The notes under the pieces: generated by a model
What the model saw: only the letters and a program-made list of their open reading frames with translations
What the model was told of the DNA's origin: nothing
The model's database searches: none
Shown: piece by piece, positions 16,969 to 24,908 of the stretch
Numbering within the stretch: the first letter of the stretch is position 1
Layout: each line of letters starts with the position of its first letter
Made by a program: the position numbers and the translations under genes
NCBI GenBank assembly: GCA_016927065.1
Contig: JAFGNJ010000027.1
Location: 1 to 36,505 of the forward strand
Length of the DNA: 36,505 nucleotides
From: Deltaproteobacteria bacterium
Lineage (GTDB): Bacteria; Desulfobacterota; B13-G15; RBG-16-54-18
Reading direction: 5' to 3'

Positions 16969-17871
16969 ATGGTGGAGTCGCTGGATCAGATCAAAGAGCG
17001 CATTACCCAGTTTCAGAAAGAAAAGCCGCATTATCGAGATATCCTTGATCTCTACACGCAGATCCTTGCGGAACAAACGAAGATGCAATCCCAGTTGAAG
17101 ATCACAGTGCCACAGGTTGATCAGAAACTGGTGCAGTCACAGCTGAACAAAGGGATTCCGCTGCTGGGCATAGAGGGATTCGCACTAGACCTGGAGGCAG
17201 CGCAAATGCTCTTTTATGCCCTTAGCGCGATCGGCAAAAGCGCAACGTCGAAGATGGAGGATGAGATTCCGAGGATCACCGAGGAGATAGAGTCAGGGAA
17301 TCTGAATCTGGAAGGTCTGCTTAGTAAACACTACGATGGTCATTATATCACACAAGAGGCTGAGCACTGTGGTGTGGACAAGGGAGTACTCTCGTTCTTG
17401 GTCCAAGGAAGTGTTAGGCCTTCTATAGTAGCCCAGATGGAACAGTTGAAAGATTCTCTCAACCTTGAAGAGTGGCTGCAGGGACAGTGTCCAATTTGTG
17501 GGTCTCCCCCTCAGATAGCCCAGTTACGGGATGAAGAAGGCAAGCGGTATCTCCTGTGTTCTTTGTGTGGTTGTCAGTGGCGCTGGGAGCGGATAGCATG
17601 CCCCTATTGTTCTAACAAAGACCACAAGTCTCTGCATTATCTCTACGCCGAAGATGAAGAGGCCTATCGGGTGGATCTCTGCGATCTCTGTAAAGGCTAC
17701 ATCAAGACAATAGATTCCCGCAAGCTCGGTTACGATCCCTATCTGGATCTTGAGGACGTCGTCACCATTCACCTCGACATCATCGCCATGGAAAAGGGCT
17801 ACCGGCGATCCGCCCCCACCCCGTGGGGGCCGTGGCCGTTACTCGGGGAGGATGCGCTTGGGAGTGCTTAA
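16969..17871 (+). CDS. fdhE: Formate dehydrogenase maturation protein FdhE
   Basis: This 300-residue accessory protein needed for active formate dehydrogenase has four Cys pairs of rubredoxin type: CPICGSPP, CSLCGCQW, CPYCSNKD and CDLCKGYIKTID. These are characteristic of FdhE, which binds iron and interacts with the catalytic subunit. The N-terminal half is helical, as in the family. AAGGAG lies upstream of the ATG. Its 3' end overlaps the start of the fdhD remnant by 20 nt, indicating that the two were once translationally coupled. Confidence 0.9.
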   Translation: MVESLDQIKERITQFQKEKPHYRDILDLYTQILAEQTKMQSQLKITVPQVDQKLVQSQLNKGIPLLGIEGFALDLEAAQMLFYALSAIGKSATSKMEDEIPRITEEIESGNLNLEGLLSKHYDGHYITQEAEHCGVDKGVLSFLVQGSVRPSIVAQMEQLKDSLNLEEWLQGQCPICGSPPQIAQLRDEEGKRYLLCSLCGCQWRWERIACPYCSNKDHKSLHYLYAEDEEAYRVDLCDLCKGYIKTIDSRKLGYDPYLDLEDVVTIHLDIIAMEKGYRRSAPTPWGPWPLLGEDALGSA

Positions 17872-18162
17872 GCGGTGCCCTGCCACATACATACAGATTG
17901 GCAAGGCGAAGGTAACTACAGACTTGGTTGTTGCTGAGGGTTCATACGAGCTCTATCTCAACGATATGTTAGCAGCCGCCATCGTAGTGTCCTCTTCGGA
18001 GCTCAAGGCTACGTGAGTAAGGGCATTCATCACTTCCAAGGACCGATAAGTGGGTTGATACAACCTACAACACAGCACATAGAATTCACCCTCATCTGCT
18101 TTGCACAAGTAAACCGTTTTATGGTATATACACATCCACAGCGGCTGCGGGGTGCCTTATAA
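17852..18162 (+). pseudogene. fdhD: fdhD remnant: internally deleted and frameshifted
   Basis: The first frame (17852-18016) reads IQIGKAKVTTDLVVAEGSYE, LYLNDMLAAAIVVSSSELKA and then stops. The -1 frame from 18007 continues GYVSKGI, the place where FdhD has a G(F/Y)..SEGI motif, and stays open to a TAA at 18160 ending FMVYTHPQRLRGAL. E. coli FdhD ends in ATVYTHPQRLSN, and the preceding FTLICF aligns with LTLVGF without gaps. Intact FdhD is about 260-280 residues; only about 100 remain, and the central part with the catalytic cysteine loop is gone. FdhD is the sulfurtransferase needed to activate formate dehydrogenase, so another copy should exist elsewhere. Confidence 0.75.
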
Positions 18163-18204
18163 TGCATGTTTCAAAAGATTCCTTTCTAGTCATGGTGAAC
18201 GCAT

Positions 18205-19137
18205 ATGGACATTGATCTCTTTGGGTTGAAGGTATTTGTGATGGTCGCAGAGAAGAAGAGTTTTTCCGCGGCAGCCAGGGCCCTTTATCTGACTCAACCC
18301 GCCATAACCCATCAGGTCAAAAAACTGGAGAACTATTTCTCCGCACCTTTGTTCAGGCGGCAGAGCAATGCCGTCCTCCTGACCCCGGCCGGCGAAATCC
18401 TGTACACTTATGCCAAGAAGTTCTCCAAATTAGATGATGAACTCATGGAGGAGATAGGGCGATATACGGGGAGGTTAACAGGGGATTTGGCCATCGGTGC
18501 CTGCACCATGGTAGGGGAGCATCTTGTCCCTTCGTTGGTTAAAAGTTTCCACGAGACATACCCCGAGGTAAGCTTCAACATTGAGATCGGCAATTGTTCC
18601 TCGATTGCCGAAAAACTCCTGAGGGGGACAATCGACGTGGGGTTGATCGGCGACGAAGTGGCCCACCGGAATGTAGTCACGGAGAGTCTTTTAGAGCAGA
18701 CCCTTTTTTTAGTCTCTGTCCCAGATTATGTGGGCATTGAGCGGGAAACGATCTCCTTGCAGGATTTGGCGGGGATGACGCTGCTGTTACGTGAAGAGGG
18801 GGTGGGAACGAGGGTATTATTCGAAGAGATGGTCTCCCAAAGAGATATGAAATTGAGGGATTTCCAGATCATCACTGTAGCGGGGAGCAATGAGGTCATC
18901 AAAACGATGACAAAAGAGGGGATGGGTATTTCCCTCTTTCCCCGAACGGCCATCGAGCGGGAGCTGAAGAGGGGTGATCTCACCATCTCGTCTCTACAGG
19001 AGGGCGAAATGCGTCATACCTTTTATCTGGTGTATCGAAAGCAAAAGGTGATTCCCTTAAAGATCCAGCACTTTGTGGCGTTTGTCAAGGGGCAGGTAGG
19101 CGGGGAAACGAATAGATCTTCGCTACGGGGCTCATAA
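18205..19137 (+). CDS. LysR-family transcriptional regulator
   Basis: This 310-residue protein has an N-terminal winged-helix domain (residues 1-60: LKVFVMVAEKKSFSAAARAL, LTQPAITHQVKKLE) and a two-lobed effector-binding domain (about 90-300). The position directly after the formate dehydrogenase accessory genes and directly before the cytochrome/rhodanese operon makes either cluster a plausible target. The effector is unknown. The ATG at 18205 has only a weak Shine-Dalgarno (GGTGAA). Confidence 0.9.
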   Translation: MDIDLFGLKVFVMVAEKKSFSAAARALYLTQPAITHQVKKLENYFSAPLFRRQSNAVLLTPAGEILYTYAKKFSKLDDELMEEIGRYTGRLTGDLAIGACTMVGEHLVPSLVKSFHETYPEVSFNIEIGNCSSIAEKLLRGTIDVGLIGDEVAHRNVVTESLLEQTLFLVSVPDYVGIERETISLQDLAGMTLLLREEGVGTRVLFEEMVSQRDMKLRDFQIITVAGSNEVIKTMTKEGMGISLFPRTAIERELKRGDLTISSLQEGEMRHTFYLVYRKQKVIPLKIQHFVAFVKGQVGGETNRSSLRGS

Positions 19138-19168
19138 TATGTTTTATAGGTTCATAAAAATATTTCAT

Positions 19169-19198
19169 TTGACACCTTGACTGATGACAGACTACTAT
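19169..19198 (+). promoter_or_regulatory. Promoter of the cytochrome-rhodanese operon
   Basis: TTGACA (19169-19174) and TACTAT (19193-19198) with an 18-nt spacer predict a start near 19205, giving a leader of about 113 nt before the cytochrome gene. Confidence 0.5.
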
Positions 19199-19222
19199 GC
19201 TACTAAATTATTATCTCCCCTC

Positions 19223-19265
19223 AATATGGCCTTGAGACAAGGCATTCTTGCCACAAGGCCATATT
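19223..19265 (+). terminator. 12-bp hairpin in the leader of the cytochrome gene
   Basis: AATATGGCCTTG (19223-19234) pairs perfectly with CAAGGCCATATT (19254-19265); the loop holds a smaller CAAG/CTTG stem. Only three T follow, so it may be the lysR terminator, an attenuator, or an RNA-stability hairpin. Confidence 0.45.
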
Positions 19266-19317
19266 TCATGGTACGGTTTTCCTAATGACGAAGCAGTGAG
19301 AGGAAGGAGGGTAAATC

Positions 19318-20652
19318 ATGGTGCGGCCGAAGGGCAAAGGAATTTGGTGTTTAGGGGTCGGATTCATTATTTTCTTGGGATTTTTCCTCCTCTGGGGCAT
19401 CAGCGACTCCGCACTGTCAAAAGATGAGAGCACGTGTATTTCCTGCCATACCTCGGTGAGGGACCTGGTGAAGATCACCAGGGAGATAGCGGCCAAGGCT
19501 CCCTCTCAAGAATCGACGGAAACTGCAGGTGAGGGGTGAGGCGGGGCAGTGGCTCCGTTGGAGCCATATGAGCGAGTATTAATCGACGACGCATTTTTCG
19601 AAGAAGATCCGCACGGCGAGATCACGTGCGAACAATGTCACGGGGGGAATCCCCGAGCCACCACAATGAAGGCCGCCCACAAAAGGCTGGTCGCTGATCC
19701 CACGTATCCCAATCCGTCCAAGACATGCGGCGAGTGCCATGAGGAGATCGTCGCCACAAATGAAACCAATCTTCACGCAAGCCTCAATTCATACAAAGAC
19801 ATCATCGGCAAGAGGGCAAGCACCAAAAAAGGGGTGCGTAAAAAGGTCTTCAAGGCAATGGACACACACTGCTTTACGTGTCACAGCAGTTGCGGCCAAT
19901 GTCATGTTTCCCGCCCTGACTCTGTAGAGGGCGGGTTTGTACAAGGTCATGTATTCCTCAAGACACCCCCCATGGGGACCAACTGTACCTCCTGTCACGG
20001 TAGCCGGGTGGAAATGGAATACCTCGGCAAGAATAAGGGAATACCAGGGGATGTCCATTACACCCAAAAGGGAATGAAGTGCATTGCTTGCCACAGCGGG
20101 GAGGAGATGCACGGAATGGGGAAGGAATATACCTATCGCTATGACGTAGAAAATGCCCCCCGGTGCGAGGAGTGTCACGAGGATACTGTAAGCCCCAAGG
20201 CCAAGACCAGGACCCATAGAATACACAATGAGAAGGTAAGTTGTCACGTATGCCATTCGGTGGCGTACAAAAATTGCTACAGCTGTCACGTCGGCAAAGA
20301 TAAAAAAGGGCTTTCTTACTTTAAGACGGACAAGACCGAAATGTCCTTTAAGATCGGGCTCAACCCGAGTCCCAGCAAGGAGAGACCCTTTACCTACGTC
20401 ACCCTTCGCCATGTACCAGTGAGCAAGGAAACCTTTGCCTACTACGTTAAGGATGGGCTGGCCAACTTTGATGAACTGCCCACCTGGAAGCTGGCAACTC
20501 CTCACAACATTCAGCGTAAGACCCCTCAAACGGAGAGTTGCAAGTCGTGTCATGGGAACAAGGAACTGTTTTTACGGGAGGGAGATGTGGCACCTGAAGA
20601 GCGGACGGCCAACAAAGGGGTCATTGTACCGGACGATGCTATCCCAAGGTAA
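19318..20652 (+). CDS. Undecahaem c-type cytochrome with in-frame UGA (putative selenoprotein, ExtKL-like)
   Basis: Two open frames (19318-19539 and 19549-20652) lie in the same reading frame, separated only by TGA at 19537-19539 (residue 74), so I annotate one gene of 444 codons. It has an N-terminal membrane anchor or signal (about 8-30) and eleven CXXCH haem motifs: CISCH before the UGA, then CEQCH, CGECH, CFTCH, CGQCH, CTSCH, CIACH, CEECH, CHVCH, CYSCH and CKSCH. The UGA sits in a GEG-Sec-GG linker after the first haem. A SECIS-like hairpin follows. From memory, a curated family called multihaem c-type cytochrome (seleno)protein ExtKL has this layout. Alternative: two separate genes, with a GTG start at 19549, or a nonsense mutation. 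AGGAGGG precedes the ATG. Confidence 0.75.
19537..19566 (+). promoter_or_regulatory. UGA and SECIS-like hairpin of the cytochrome gene
   Basis: TGGCTCC (19550-19556), loop GTT and GGAGCCA (19560-19566) give a perfect 7-bp stem. The stem starts 11 nt after the UGA, and the loop starts 18 nt after it with G-U at its 5' side. This fits the spacing and loop preference described for bacterial SECIS elements. Confidence 0.6.
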
Positions 20653-20698
20653 CGATATGTTGCCGAGGAAATAAAAGAGAAAAAGGGAGGAGTAACAG

Positions 20699-21148
20699 AT
20701 GAAAGGATTTCGTCAAATGAAGGTAGTATGGGTAATTACAATGGTTGCGGCTTTGGCTTTTTTCGCCTCTATCAGCACCGTGGTGGCTGCGGGCAAGACC
20801 GCAACGGACCTTGTCAATGAAGCGAAAGAAAAGGTCTGTGAGGTTTCAGCGGCTGATGCGAAGGGGAAGATCGACTCTGACACCTCCTTAATCATCCTGG
20901 ATGTAAGGGAACCTGATGAGTTCGGCAAGGGGCACATCCCCAAGGCCATCAACATACCCAGGGGATTGCTGGAGTTTAAGGTCACCAATGAAATACCCAA
21001 CAAAGACGCCAACATCCTTGTTTACTGCAAGACCGGCGGGAGGTCTTGCTTGGCGTGCAGCACCCTCGTTACGATGGGGTATAAAAACGCCAAGAGCATA
21101 GCGGGCGGCTGGACGGATTGGCTCAAGGCCGGCTACCCTGTGGAGTAG
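20699..21148 (+). CDS. Exported single-domain rhodanese
   Basis: This 149-residue protein has a signal peptide (about 1-31, ending TVVAAG) and one rhodanese domain (about 45-148) with ILDVREPDEFGKGHIPKAINIP and the active loop CKTGGR (Cys110). Two extra cysteines (Cys117, Cys120) lie just after the loop, and one more (Cys47) in the N-terminal part. Rhodaneses carry persulfide, or selenide, on the catalytic Cys. It lies 46 nt after the cytochrome and before a terminator, so the two form an operon. In selenite/tellurite-linked ext clusters a rhodanese-like ExtH accompanies the cytochromes; the parallel is from memory. Confidence 0.9.
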   Translation: MKGFRQMKVVWVITMVAALAFFASISTVVAAGKTATDLVNEAKEKVCEVSAADAKGKIDSDTSLIILDVREPDEFGKGHIPKAINIPRGLLEFKVTNEIPNKDANILVYCKTGGRSCLACSTLVTMGYKNAKSIAGGWTDWLKAGYPVE

Positions 21149-21160
21149 TATTAAGAGAGT

Positions 21161-21204
21161 AAAAAAAGGGGGGAGGGATGAATAATTTTCTTCTCCCCTT
21201 TTTT
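21161..21204 (+). terminator. Intrinsic terminator after the rhodanese gene
   Basis: AAAAAAGGGG (21162-21171) pairs with CCCCTTTTTT (21195-21204), with the downstream T run built into the stem. It ends the cytochrome-rhodanese message. Confidence 0.75.
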
Positions 21205-21250
21205 ATAAGAAAACCCATTCTTCTTGCCAAAGCTCCGACGTAGGTTATTC

Positions 21251-21279
21251 TTGTTTCTTTTCCTCTTTTCCTTTATGAT
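21251..21279 (+). promoter_or_regulatory. Possible promoter of the UshA-like gene
   Basis: TTGTTT (21251-21256) and TATGAT (21274-21279) are 17 nt apart, downstream of the rhodanese terminator and about 35 nt before the UshA-like start. Confidence 0.4.
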
Positions 21280-21314
21280 ATCGTTCTCATCATATCTCGT
21301 AGGGAGGGTGAACA

Positions 21315-22406
21315 ATGGCTAAGGGACTGATGGGGATCGTTGCTGCGCTTGTTTTCTTACTTTCAGGACTAACCCCCTTTGCGTGGGGCGAGGTCCGACA
21401 GGTCACCATCCTCTACAGCAACAGCATCAACGGCCAGATCTATCCCGCTGGGTGAGGGGCGTCCAGGGCTGGCGGTCTTGCCAGAAGGGCAGCGATGATA
21501 CAGGAGGCAAAGAGGACAGGAGGGGAAATCCTTGTCCTGGATGCAGGGGATCTCCTTTTCTACAAAGATGTACAACTTTCCCTGCCCGATTCCCAGAAAA
21601 AGGAGGCATTGCTCAAGGCTCAATTAATAATAGACGCCTTCAACCTTATGGGATGTGACGCTGTGGGAATAGGCGAGGACGAACTGAGGCTGGGCACTCG
21701 CGATTTTAAAAAGCTGAAAAAGAAGGCCACTTTTCCTTTCGTTTCCGCCAACGTGGTCAGAAAGAGTGGCCGTCGGATATCCGACTCCGTTATAGTCAAA
21801 AAGGCAGGTGGACTGCGTTGGGGGATCTTCAGTCTCATGGGTGCCAATCCATCTGCACAAGCCCAAACCCTGGACTGGAAGGTGTTGGACCCGGTGAGTA
21901 CAGGTAAGGAAGTTGTTAAGGAGTTGCAAGGCAAGGTTGATGTAATTGTCCTTCTTGCCGCTATGCCATTGCAAGAACTCAGGGCACTCCTTCCCTTGGT
22001 ACCAGGGATAACGATTGCGGTGGCCGGACATAATCCATCCGGATTGCGAAGGTCCTTGCAAGTGGAGGAGACCATTATAGTAAGCAGTTACGCTTACGGG
22101 AAATATCTGGGGGTGCTGAAACTCAACATCGGAAATCCCCAAGCGCCCTTTGTCGATGAGGCCAGGATCACGGCATTGGAAAGGGAATTAACCGTGGTGG
22201 AGGACAAGATCAAGGCGGGGGCAAAGGGATCCTTTGCTGAGTCAAAGAAAAAGATGGAGGCAGAACTTCAGGAGTTAAAAAAGAGTAATACATATCGCAA
22301 TGAGCTCATCATGCTCTCGTCCCGATTCAGTGAAGACCCCCAGGTGCAAAAATTGATCACAGATTTCAGCGCAAAGCAGAAGGAATTGCAAAAAGGGTGT
22401 CAATAG
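21315..22406 (+). CDS. UshA-like metallophosphatase-fold selenoprotein (UGA at 21453)
   Basis: The gene begins at ATG 21315 after AGGGAGG, encodes a signal peptide (about 1-25) and VTILYSNSINGQIYPAG, meets TGA at 21453-21455 (residue 47), and continues in frame as GASRAGGLARRAAMIQEAK to 22406 (363 residues). The join recreates the expected UshA/5'-nucleotidase N-terminus. Relatives often have a PCGC motif before GGLARRA, so the UGA replaces a cysteine-type position. Canonical metal ligands are poorly kept: NDIHG reads NSINGQ, GNHE reads GEDE, GHTH reads GHNP, while LDAGD is intact. A C-terminal coiled coil (about 285-360) follows. A SECIS-like hairpin lies downstream. It is probably redox-active rather than a phosphatase; this is inference. 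Confidence 0.85.
21453..21484 (+). promoter_or_regulatory. UGA and SECIS-like hairpin of the UshA-like gene
   Basis: CTGGC (21469-21473), loop GGTCTT (21474-21479) and GCCAG (21480-21484). The loop GGUCUU closely resembles the GGUCU apical loop of the E. coli fdhF SECIS, and starts 19 nt after the UGA. Confidence 0.75.
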
Positions 22407-22466
22407 GTACGGATAAGAGGCGAAAGAACGTTTCAACCGGCAGATATGATAGTTTCAATGAGGGGC

Positions 22467-24644
22467 CTAACCAAGTCCAAGGAGCATTCCCCCCTGGTAG
22501 ATGAGAAAGGCCAAGATCCATGCCAGGGCGATACCATAGCCGACTGAAAAGGCCGTCCACCCCCAGGAGCCGCTTTCCCGGCGAATGACGGCTACCGTTG
22601 CCACACACGGTGTATAGGCCAAGACAAAGATCATAAAGGCGTAACCGACCAGCGGCGTCATGCTTTTACTAATGGCGGCGCGCAGGCTTTCGCTCTCTTC
22701 TCCTGCCTCTTCCCCAGCCTGATAGAGGACCCCAAAGGTGCTGACCACGATCTCCTTGGCCACGAAACCGGTGAGCAGGGCCACGCCTGCTTTCCAGTCG
22801 AAGCCCAGAGGGCGCAGGACCGGGGCGATGCCCTTTCCCAGCCTCCCCAGAAGGCTCTTTTCCTGGAATTCCCTCTCCTTGAGGATTTCGACTTCGGCGA
22901 TCTTTTGATCTCTTTCCTCGGCGAGTGCGGCGGCTTGTTCCCCTTCTGCGCCTTGGATCACTACGGCATATTCTTTTTGGATAAGCTGCGTTTCACCCTC
23001 GTAATCCCTGGAATAGTCCACCGTCTGGGGGAAGGAGCTGAGGGCCCACACTACGATTGATCCGATGAGGATAATCCCTCCCATCTTTTTGATAAAGATG
23101 GAACCCCGCTCCCACATGTGGATAACGGTTCCCCTGAAGGTCGGCATGCGGTAGGGGGGGAGCTCCAGAACAAAAGGGGCTATTTCCCCCTTGAAGAGAG
23201 TCCGTTTGAATATCTGGCCCATCAAGATGGCCATGGTGATGCCGATGAGGTAGATGGAGAAAATGACGTTGCCAGCCCGCGCCCCAAAGAGGGCCCCGGC
23301 GATGAGGACATAGATGGGGAGCCTGCCGCTGCAGCTGATTAGGGGATTGATCAACATGGTAAGGATTCTGTCCCTCCTGCTCTCCAGCACTCGGGTCGCC
23401 ATGATGGCCGGCACATTGCAGCCGAACCCCATGATCATGGGGATAAACGATTTACCGTGCAGCCCCAGGGTGTGCATGATCTTGTCCATGATGAAGGCGG
23501 CCCTAGCCATGTACCCCGTGTCCTCAAAGAGGGCGATGCAGAAAAAGAGGATAAAGATATTGGGGAGAAACACGGCCACACCGCCCACGCCGCTGATGAT
23601 CCCGTCGACAATGAGGCTTTTGAGGAGGCCTTCTCCCATCAGCCCCCCGACAAATTCGGCGAGGAGCCCTACTCCTGCGTCGATCCATGCCATGGGGTAG
23701 CTCCCCAGGTTAAAGGTAAGTTGAAACATAGCCCAGATAAAGAAGATAAAGATGGGGAAGCCGAGGAGGCGGTTGGTAAGGACCGTATCCACCTGATCGG
23801 AGAGATACCGCCTGTCCTTTTTGGCATGATGCAGGGTCTCTTTAAGGGCTCCGTGGATGAAGCCGTAGCGACGGTCGGCAATGAGGGTCTCCGGGTCATC
23901 GCCCAAGATCTTTTGGAGGTGGATTGTGCTGCGTTGTAGCTGACCCAGGACGGCCTTCTTCCGAGGCCTCTTCGCGATCTCCTTAATGACCTCTTCGTCG
24001 TTTTCCAGGAGTTTGATCCCCATCCACCGGGCGTGGTGCTCATCCATTGATGATCGAGCGGACAGGATCGTCCCCTGTATTTCTGCGATTTTCTCTTCGA
24101 GCTCCCTACCGTAATCAATATGGATGTGGCGGGTGACCGATGCTTTATCCTCCGCCACCCTGACGATGGCTTCCAGTAACTCCTTGATTCCCTTCCCTTT
24201 GGTCCCCACTGTCGGGATGATGGGGACCCCCATGAGGACGGCAAGCTGTTTATGATCGATGATTTGCCCCCGCGATTGGGCAAGATCCACCATGTTGAGG
24301 GCGAAGACCAGTTTTATCCCGAGATCGATCAACTGCGACGCCAGATAGAGATTGCGCTCCAGGTTGGAGGCATCGATCACGTCGACCACGAGATCGGGCT
24401 TTTCCTCGATAATATAGTTTCTGGCAATGATCTCTTCCTGTGAATATGCGGTCAAGCTGTAAGTCCCGGGGAGATCGACAACGCGGATGGTATAGCCGTT
24501 ATGGGTTGCGGTTCCCTCTTTTTTCTCCACGGTGACCCCGGGCCAGTTCCCCACCTTTTGATGTCCACCGGTCAGGTTGTTGAAAATGGTCGTCTTTCCT
24601 GAATTGGGATTGCCCGCCAGAGCGATAGTGAGTGTTTTGACCAT
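22467..24644 (-). CDS. feoB: Ferrous iron transporter FeoB
   Basis: This GTPase-coupled inner-membrane Fe2+ importer of about 725 residues has GTPase motifs GNPNSGKT, GVTVEKKEG, DLPG and NMVD, then a guanine-dissociation-inhibitor-like linker and the membrane domain with GCNVPAIMATR, SCSGRLPIYVL, GFVAKEIVVSTFGVLYQ and YTPCVATVAVIRRE. I start it at ATG 24644, which shares the A of the feoA stop (TGATG); a TTG one codon earlier is less likely. It is the last gene of the iron operon and converges on the UshA-like gene across 60 nt without a clear terminator. Confidence 0.96.
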   Translation of the reverse strand: MVKTLTIALAGNPNSGKTTIFNNLTGGHQKVGNWPGVTVEKKEGTATHNGYTIRVVDLPGTYSLTAYSQEEIIARNYIIEEKPDLVVDVIDASNLERNLYLASQLIDLGIKLVFALNMVDLAQSRGQIIDHKQLAVLMGVPIIPTVGTKGKGIKELLEAIVRVAEDKASVTRHIHIDYGRELEEKIAEIQGTILSARSSMDEHHARWMGIKLLENDEEVIKEIAKRPRKKAVLGQLQRSTIHLQKILGDDPETLIADRRYGFIHGALKETLHHAKKDRRYLSDQVDTVLTNRLLGFPIFIFFIWAMFQLTFNLGSYPMAWIDAGVGLLAEFVGGLMGEGLLKSLIVDGIISGVGGVAVFLPNIFILFFCIALFEDTGYMARAAFIMDKIMHTLGLHGKSFIPMIMGFGCNVPAIMATRVLESRRDRILTMLINPLISCSGRLPIYVLIAGALFGARAGNVIFSIYLIGITMAILMGQIFKRTLFKGEIAPFVLELPPYRMPTFRGTVIHMWERGSIFIKKMGGIILIGSIVVWALSSFPQTVDYSRDYEGETQLIQKEYAVVIQGAEGEQAAALAEERDQKIAEVEILKEREFQEKSLLGRLGKGIAPVLRPLGFDWKAGVALLTGFVAKEIVVSTFGVLYQAGEEAGEESESLRAAISKSMTPLVGYAFMIFVLAYTPCVATVAVIRRESGSWGWTAFSVGYGIALAWILAFLIYQGGMLLGLG

Positions 24645-24898
24645 CAATCCTCTTTCTCCTCTTCCTCAACACCCCGGACCAGCACCCGTTCGGCCTCTTC
24701 GTGCCTCAGGCTGACGTGGTATCCTTTGAGGACATATTCGATGGGGTCCTTTAAGGGCGCGTATTTCTCCACTATGATCTCCGCTCCCGGGACAAACCCC
24801 ATCTCCATAAGACGTTGTCTGAATCTACCTGTCCCCGTTATCCGTTCAATGATGCCCCGATCTCCAGTCCTCATCTCATTCAGCTTTAGCGCATCCAT
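24644..24898 (-). CDS. feoA: FeoA, ferrous iron transport accessory protein
   Basis: This 84-residue SH3-like FeoA protein has GDRGIIERITGTGRFRQRLMEMGFVPG, the standard core (GTGRFRQRLMEMGFVPG), and an acidic C-terminal tail. FeoA stimulates FeoB GTPase-driven iron import. It overlaps feoB by a single nucleotide and begins 10 nt after the Fur-FeoA fusion, which supplies a second FeoA domain in the same operon. Confidence 0.93.
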   Translation of the reverse strand: MDALKLNEMRTGDRGIIERITGTGRFRQRLMEMGFVPGAEIIVEKYAPLKDPIEYVLKGYHVSLRHEEAERVLVRGVEEEEKED

Positions 24899-24908
24899 TA
24901 TTCATGCC

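Noticed and set aside
19537..19539. Simple nonsense mutation in the cytochrome gene
   Set aside because: A hairpin of SECIS type sits at the right distance and the haem motifs are intact on both sides, which argues against decay; I keep it as the alternative explanation.
19789..20553. Minus-strand frame of 254 codons over the cytochrome gene
   Set aside because: It is antisense to a gene with eleven haem motifs and has no family features.
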